The notes under the pieces are model-generated. The model was given only the letters and a program-made list of their open reading frames with translations. It was not told the DNA's origin and made no database searches. The position numbers and the translations under genes were made by a program. 28,168 nucleotides of DNA, from positions 1 to 28,168 of the forward strand of contig CAYQTK010000041.1 of NCBI GenBank assembly GCA_964420375.1, written 5' to 3'. Positions 24,028 to 28,168 of this stretch are shown here, in pieces. Numbering within the stretch: position 1 is the first letter of the stretch; each line of letters begins with the position of its first letter. The DNA is from CAYQTK01 sp964420375. GTDB taxonomy: Bacteria > RBG-13-61-14 > DATKZS01.

Positions 24028-24269
24028 TCCTGCTCCTCCTTTCCCGGCGTATTAGGACTATTTTAACTGAAGCGGCGGGCTTGTGAAAAACTTTTTTCAT
24101 GCGGAGTCGAAAAGAGAAGAATATTTCCCGCCACGGTCACGAGGCTCGAATAGCGGAAAAGAGCCTTGTACAAAATCTTCTCCTAAGGAGTACAAACGAT
24201 TTTAATCCCGGCTTACCTCGCCCGCACATCTTGGCGTTTTCTATCTGAAAGACTACGACCTCCGGCTCT

Positions 24270-25478
24270 TCACTCCCCGTGCTTTCCCACGATGGCTATG
24301 GAGCAGACGTTCATGAAGGGGAACCCGCCCAGGTTGTGGGTGAGCCCGAACCCGGGGTTTTCGATCTGTCTTTTATCTGCACGTCCCTGGAGCTGGAGGT
24401 ACATCTCGTAGAGCATGCGCAGCCCGGAGGCCCCGATGGGATGTCCGAAGCACTTCAGCCCTCCGTCCACCTGGCAGGGCACTCCGCCGTCGAGGTTGTA
24501 AAAGCCGTCGAGAACGTCCTTGATGGCTTCTCCGCGCGGCGATATGTGAAGGTCTTCCATGGTGACGAGCTCGGTAATGGAGAAGCAATCGTGGACCTCC
24601 ATCATGCTGATCTCCTCGCGGGGGTTCTCGATGCCCGCTTCTTCATACGCCCGGGTCGAGCACTTGTCGGTGGTCACGAAGTGGTCTCCCTGCCACTCGT
24701 TAAAGGAAGACTCATACCCGTTTGACAAGGCGAGCTGGAGCGCCTTGACGGATACCAGGTCCTTCTTGCCCATGTCGCGCGCTATCTCCGGAGTGGTGAC
24801 AATGGCGCATGCAGCCCCGTCGGACACGCCGCAGCAATCGTATAGCCCCAAGGGATCGGCCACAATTGGCGCTGCCTTTATCTGGTCCACTGATATCTCC
24901 TTGCGGAGGTGGGCCTTGGGGTTTAGCGCGCCGTTCTTGTGGCTCTTGGCTGACACGTGCGCCAGAGCCTCCTTGAGCTCGTCCTTGTCCTTTTTGTGTC
25001 GGGCGCGATAGGCGGAAGCGAGCTGCGCAAAGGAACCGGGCGCGGTGATGTTGGGCATCTGCAAAAAGCGGTTGGGACCGGCGTTCGCTCCCTGCTCGGG
25101 AAGCCCGCCATAGCCGGTGTCCTTGAGCTTTTCGACTCCCAGAGCCAGGCACATGTCATAAGCACCGGAGGCCACCGCATAGCATGCTCCCCGGAAGGCC
25201 TCGGTGCCGGTGGCGCAGAAGTTCTCGACGCGCGTCACCGGTATGTTGGGAAGCCGCAGCGTCATGGACAGCGGCAGCGCGGACAGCCCCACGTTCACCT
25301 GTGCCAGTGCCGACCCCAGCCACGCCGCCTGGATGGCGTCCTTCTCGATTCCCGCGTCCTCGATGCACTCGAGAAACGCTTCCACCATGAGTTCCTCCGC
25401 GGACATGTCCCACCGCTCGCCGAACCTGGAGCACCCCATGCCCAGAATCGCTACCTTGTCTTTTATGCCCGTTGCCAT
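24270..25478 (-). CDS. Thiolase-family acetyl-CoA acetyltransferase
   Basis: Thiolase of 402 aa of the SCP-x/archaeal type that works with DUF35 partners. The acylated Cys is Cys88 in VENFCATGTEAFRGA; EVHDCFSITELVTMEDL near 290 and CFGHPIGASGLRMLYE near 350 give the active-site His regions; the second Cys of classical thiolases is not obvious near the end, where GLTHNLGGFPFM appears. It would cleave or form a C-C bond in 3-ketoacyl-CoA-type compounds. It lies 12 nt after the HMG-CoA-synthase-like/DUF35 gene with a GGAGG ribosome site, so the two products very likely form one complex. The physiological substrate (fatty acid, sterol side chain or aromatic acid CoA) is unknown. Confidence 0.92.
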   Translation of the reverse strand: MATGIKDKVAILGMGCSRFGERWDMSAEELMVEAFLECIEDAGIEKDAIQAAWLGSALAQVNVGLSALPLSMTLRLPNIPVTRVENFCATGTEAFRGACYAVASGAYDMCLALGVEKLKDTGYGGLPEQGANAGPNRFLQMPNITAPGSFAQLASAYRARHKKDKDELKEALAHVSAKSHKNGALNPKAHLRKEISVDQIKAAPIVADPLGLYDCCGVSDGAACAIVTTPEIARDMGKKDLVSVKALQLALSNGYESSFNEWQGDHFVTTDKCSTRAYEEAGIENPREEISMMEVHDCFSITELVTMEDLHISPRGEAIKDVLDGFYNLDGGVPCQVDGGLKCFGHPIGASGLRMLYEMYLQLQGRADKRQIENPGFGLTHNLGGFPFMNVCSIAIVGKHGE

Positions 25479-25490
25479 GACAAACCCTCC

Positions 25491-26957
25491 TTATTCGCCC
25501 TGCTCCGGAGCGAGCTCCGGAGCCGCCTTCCAGAAATAGCCGGTGAAGCCGCGCTGGCTGTCATAGTACTTTTTCCGGAACTGCATCTTCACCGGCACGC
25601 CCACCTCGACGTCCGCGAGGGAGCAATCGGTGAAGTCCATCATCATCCGGCCGCCGTTGGTAAACTGGACCATGCCGTAGATGGCCGGCGGGTCCACCGA
25701 CACGGCGAGCATGTCGCCGGTATAGGTCAATATGGTTGCCGGCTGGTCTGCAAACTCGTACTCTTCCTGGCTGTCCACTGCACCGCAGTCGGGGTTTACG
25801 CAAATCCTGTCGGAGGGAATCTGGGGAGTGCCGCACCTGGTGCACTTGCCGCCCACGAAGCCGAGGATGAGGTTTCGCTTTCTCCACAAGGCGGAGAGCG
25901 CGGTCTGCTTGGGAGACTCGGCTCGGATGCCCATGTCGGTCTCGATCAGCTCATTGAACTTCAAGAACTTGGAGTAGTTCTGCTCCTCCTTGCGGCGGGC
26001 GAGACTGCCGGCGACCCCCATCCTCGAAGGCAGGTCCTTGATCTTGTCGGTGACCTGGAAGAGCAGGGCGTCCGAGCCCTGACCGAAGCCGGCCGCCACG
26101 ATCTTGTCGCCGGGGCTTGCCGACTCCAGCTCTCGCGCCAGAAGTATGAGGGGATGGGCGACCCCGCACTCGCCTGCCTCGGCGTGCATATTGGACGCCA
26201 CCTGCTCCGGAGAGGCCCCCAGTTTCTTGGCCACTCCGCCGTGGGCCCTGCCCAGAAAGCAGGGGTAACAGAGCCGGGATATCTCGTTTATCTTCGTGCC
26301 CGTCTTCTCGAGCAGGCCGCCGATGGACTCCGCGTAAATCTTCATGTAGCCCTCGTCGCGTATCCAGCGCTCTTCCCAGTTGTAGTCGAACTTCTCGTCG
26401 CTTCCCCGGTAGTGGTCCACGAAGTCATAGCTCACGGAATGAGAGCCCAGAAATTCGGCGATCACGTTTTCCGTGCCCACCAGCAACGAACACGCGCCGT
26501 CGCCGAACCACATCTCGTGGAACCAGGCCGCCTTGGTGCGGCGCCGGTCCGCGGCTGTCACCAGGAAGTCTCTCCCTTCCGCGCCGCGGGCCGCCTGCAG
26601 CGCGGCGACCAGGGCGGACGTGCCCGCCTTCTGGGTTGACGAGAAGTCCGCGCAAACCACGTCCTCGGAAAGGTTCAGCGCGGTTGCCAACACTCCTGCA
26701 TTGGACCGGTCGGCAAAGGGCGTACTGGTGGACGCCAGGTAGATTCCGCCCACCTTGGACTTGTCCATGCCGGCAAGGCAGTCACGGCCTGCAGCCACCG
26801 CCATTGTCATGGCGTCTTCGTCCCAGTTGCACATGGTCCGCTCCCCCCGGGCCGCGGTCATTAGCGCGGGAGCGAGGAACCCCACTGCGTTGAAAATAGC
26901 CATCCGGTTCAAGCGCAGGCGGGGCAGATAAGCCCCCAACGATACGATACCCGCCAT
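25491..26957 (-). CDS. HMG-CoA synthase-like protein fused to DUF35 (Zn ribbon/OB fold)
   Basis: Fusion of 488 aa. Residues 1-345 resemble the HMG-CoA synthase/ketosynthase III fold (GAYLPRLRL near 8, a central GDGACSLLVG near 172). From about 350 a DUF35 module follows: a rubredoxin-like ribbon CTRCG...CVNPDCG, then an OB fold (ILTYTGDMLAV...VQFTNGGRMMMDF). In the archaeal enzymes the catalytic Cys sits in FACKAGT; here the aligned block is STQKAGT, so Gln109 occupies the Cys position and classical acyl transfer is unlikely. In archaea, thiolase, DUF35 and HMG-CoA synthase form one complex that channels acetoacetyl-CoA; here the synthase-like part may be a scaffold or decarboxylase-like. The thiolase gene follows 12 nt downstream and a TetR gene lies upstream. 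Confidence 0.88.
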   Translation of the reverse strand: MAGIVSLGAYLPRLRLNRMAIFNAVGFLAPALMTAARGERTMCNWDEDAMTMAVAAGRDCLAGMDKSKVGGIYLASTSTPFADRSNAGVLATALNLSEDVVCADFSSTQKAGTSALVAALQAARGAEGRDFLVTAADRRRTKAAWFHEMWFGDGACSLLVGTENVIAEFLGSHSVSYDFVDHYRGSDEKFDYNWEERWIRDEGYMKIYAESIGGLLEKTGTKINEISRLCYPCFLGRAHGGVAKKLGASPEQVASNMHAEAGECGVAHPLILLARELESASPGDKIVAAGFGQGSDALLFQVTDKIKDLPSRMGVAGSLARRKEEQNYSKFLKFNELIETDMGIRAESPKQTALSALWRKRNLILGFVGGKCTRCGTPQIPSDRICVNPDCGAVDSQEEYEFADQPATILTYTGDMLAVSVDPPAIYGMVQFTNGGRMMMDFTDCSLADVEVGVPVKMQFRKKYYDSQRGFTGYFWKAAPELAPEQGE

Positions 26958-27053
26958 TTGTCTCTCCTTTCCCGGCCGCTTGCAGGGCCGGTCATCATAG
27001 TATACTGGTGATCCGTCAAGCGCATATCACGGCTTTCAAGAGGGACATGTTTT

Positions 27054-27090
27054 GTGCGAGCTAATGAATCGCGACTAAAGTCGCTCGCAC
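27054..27090. repeat. REP-like hairpin repeat, copy G, with an extra inverted head
   Basis: A lone GTGCGAGC head at 27054-27061 faces a complete inverted copy at 27069-27090 (TCGCGACTAAAGTCGC then TCGCAC). The two GTGCGAGC ends could pair to enclose the inner hairpin. It lies between the TetR gene and the ketosynthase-like gene. Confidence 0.8.
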
Positions 27091-27143
27091 ATATTGCGAT
27101 TTTTGCCGTAGGCACGGTCTGCGTTTATTCGCTTGATAACACA

Positions 27144-27851
27144 TTAGCTTTCGGCGCTGTCGTAAAGCTCGTACTCGAGCTTGCGCCACGAGACCCACTT
27201 GCTGGCGCCGCCGTAGAGGAAGGAGGCCACCAGGCTGACAATGTCCTGCCGGTACTTTCCCTTGGTCCGCACGTCGTACAGGCTCAAGGAGACGAACATG
27301 GGCACGATGCTGCGGGCGACCAGGCTGGTGTCATAGGCCTTTGCCAGGCCCGCTTCGATGTACAGGTCCAGCGCCCGCCGGGTCACGTCCACGAACTTTT
27401 CGAATATGCGGTCGAACTCGCGCTGGAACTCGGGGTCCCGGCCCAGCGTCTCCCGCCGGATTATGTGCAACAGCGCGTTGTGGCGGCGGCCTTCCTCCAG
27501 GAGACGGATGATGGGCGCCCGGAAAAGTTCGTACTCCGCATGCACTCCCTTTTTCTTTAAAAGCTCGACGTTCTCCCGTGCGATCTCGTCTACTATGTCT
27601 TCCAGGGTCGTGGCTATCTTGTTGATAATGGCGACATAGATGTCGCGCTTGCTCCGGAAGTTGCTGTAAAACGCGCCGGTGGTGACGCCCGCGCGGGAAG
27701 CCACGTCGCGCACCGATGTTCCCCGGTATCCCTTGCGGGCGAACAGTTCCATTGCCGCGGACATGAGCTCCTCCCTTGTCTCCGCTTTGCCACGCCTGCT
27801 CCGATGAGGGTGCCTGTTCGAGTTCTCCTGCCTGACTTTTGTTTTAGTCAC
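27144..27851 (-). CDS. TetR family transcriptional regulator
   Basis: Regulator of 235 aa. The N-terminal winged part holds the TetR helix-turn-helix: REELMSAAMELFARKGYRG, then TSVRDVASRAGVTTGAFY and SNFRSKRDIY at about residues 45-75, a textbook pattern. A basic N-terminal arm (RHPHRSRRGK) precedes it. The C-terminal helical domain (about 80-235) is the ligand-binding part and resembles acyl-CoA or fatty acid-responsive regulators only in general terms. The start is GTG at 27851 with AAGGAG 9 nt upstream. A 6-4-6 palindrome 21 nt before the start suggests autoregulation. The genes downstream on the same strand (ketosynthase-like/DUF35 and thiolase) are likely targets. Confidence 0.92.
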   Translation of the reverse strand: MTKTKVRQENSNRHPHRSRRGKAETREELMSAAMELFARKGYRGTSVRDVASRAGVTTGAFYSNFRSKRDIYVAIINKIATTLEDIVDEIARENVELLKKKGVHAEYELFRAPIIRLLEEGRRHNALLHIIRRETLGRDPEFQREFDRIFEKFVDVTRRALDLYIEAGLAKAYDTSLVARSIVPMFVSLSLYDVRTKGKYRQDIVSLVASFLYGGASKWVSWRKLEYELYDSAES

Positions 27852-27871
27852 TGCATACTACTCCTTCATAC

Positions 27872-27887
27872 AATAACAACCGTTATT
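27872..27887. promoter_or_regulatory. Likely TetR operator
   Basis: AATAAC-AACC-GTTATT is a perfect 6-4-6 inverted repeat 21 bp upstream of the regulator GTG start, the usual place and size for a TetR family operator. Confidence 0.6.
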
Positions 27888-28116
27888 TGAATATCACGTC
27901 CGAAAAGCGATTGTCAAGGTAAACAGGAAATAAAAGCACAATTTTCGAAAAAATGCCCCGAACTCAGTCAGCGAATTTCCCGTGCCTGCGACTTGACCTC
28001 CGCGGATTGAAAGACAACGTCCTGGCGAGCCGATCTGCATGACGTTTTAATCACCGCTTTGCCGCACCTGTTTTCCTGCGTCCGCTTCCCGTGAAAAACA
28101 GAAGAACTTCACTTTT
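27888..28116. other. Intergenic region upstream of the edge gene
   Basis: Together with the operator this makes up a gap of about 300 bp between the TetR gene and the gene starting at the window edge. Apart from the operator and the edge promoter I see no gene, repeat or clear hairpin in it. Confidence 0.4.
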
Positions 28117-28145
28117 TTGCATGCACCAGTGCCGGCGGATATGAT
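28117..28145 (+). promoter_or_regulatory. Promoter at the right edge, predicted leaderless
   Basis: TTGCAT (28117-28122), a 17-nt spacer and TATGAT (28140-28145). The -10 box ends 8 nt before the ATG at 28154, the same distance as at nadC, and no Shine-Dalgarno sequence precedes the ATG. Confidence 0.6.
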
Positions 28146-28153
28146 ATGGTCTC

Positions 28154-28168
28154 ATGATGAAGCGTGCC
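28154..28168 (+). CDS. Start of a gene cut by the window edge
   Basis: ATG ATG AAG CGT GCC reads Met-Met-Lys-Arg-Ala and directly follows a good promoter. Only five codons are inside the window, so nothing can be said of the product. The Met-Lys-Arg start would suit a signal peptide, but that is a guess. Confidence 0.35.

Noticed and set aside
24166..24196. Inverted repeat TTGTAC...GTACAA with inner CTCCTAAGGAG as a terminator of the thiolase unit
   Set aside because: It can fold but has no proper T tract in the - direction and the stems are short; not strong enough to list.
24957..26639. Long + strand open frame (560 codons) opposite the thiolase and ketosynthase-like genes
   Set aside because: GC-rich coding DNA often leaves long antisense frames. 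This one spans two well-recognised genes and shows no motif of its own.
27838..27851. ATG CAG TGA just before the TetR GTG start as a two-codon minigene
   Set aside because: Nine bases is expected by chance; nothing supports a translated or regulatory minigene.

Overview
The window reads as a contig from an uncultured Gram-negative bacterium, most likely a deltaproteobacterium-like (Desulfobacterota or related) lineage. The Gram-negative call rests on lpxB (lipid A synthesis) and on several lipobox lipoproteins. The lineage guess rests on the nadC-birA-coaX order and on a ketosynthase-like/DUF35 fusion paired with a thiolase; it is inference only. Most genes are GC-rich. The stretch around 6.1-6.9 kb and parts of 14.6-15.7 kb are visibly AT-richer. 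A run of 100 N at 13246-13345 shows that this is a scaffold, probably from a metagenome.

Layout. 0.2-1.6 kb (-): lipoprotein with an Ig-like domain and a GH113-like glycosidase domain. 1.8-3.8 kb (+): small subunit plus GMC oxidoreductase. 4.0-6.6 kb (-): a PqqD-like protein, a large unrecognised lipoprotein and a previously unannotated 43-aa peptide with a RiPP-leader-like YxxPxL motif, closed by tandem terminators. 6.9-8.7 kb (-): DUF523 protein and a GH3 glycosidase with a Tat-like signal. 8.9-14.5 kb (+): nadC and birA from a probably leaderless promoter, then a repeat-rich gap, then coaX, a secreted carboxylesterase (split only by an assembly artefact) and a secreted PI-PLC-like protein. 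14.8-15.6 kb (-): a heavily decayed XhoI/PaeR7I-type restriction-modification pair. 15.9-17.0 kb (+): D-cysteine desulfhydrase/ACC-deaminase-like PLP enzyme. 17.1-18.5 kb (-): xylose isomerase. 18.7-24.0 kb (-): envelope-related run of small lipoprotein, lpxB, two-domain M16 peptidase lipoprotein and PIG-L deacetylase. 24.3-27.9 kb (-): TetR regulator, HMG-CoA-synthase-like/DUF35 fusion and thiolase, a probable acyl-CoA module. The right edge holds a promoter and the first codons of a new + strand gene.

The most interesting items are: (1) the PqqD/lipoprotein/43-aa peptide cassette, a candidate undescribed peptide-modification or peptide-export system; (2) a dispersed REP-like hairpin family whose copies show compensatory stem changes and which supplies the stop codons of birA and of the PLP enzyme gene; (3) the restriction-modification relic, in which methyltransferase motifs IV and I and the endonuclease core are spliced together by deletions; (4) a ketosynthase-like enzyme whose catalytic Cys position is Gln; (5) two promoters whose -10 box ends exactly 8 nt before ATG, implying leaderless mRNAs. 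No rRNA, tRNA, CRISPR array or intact transposase was seen.
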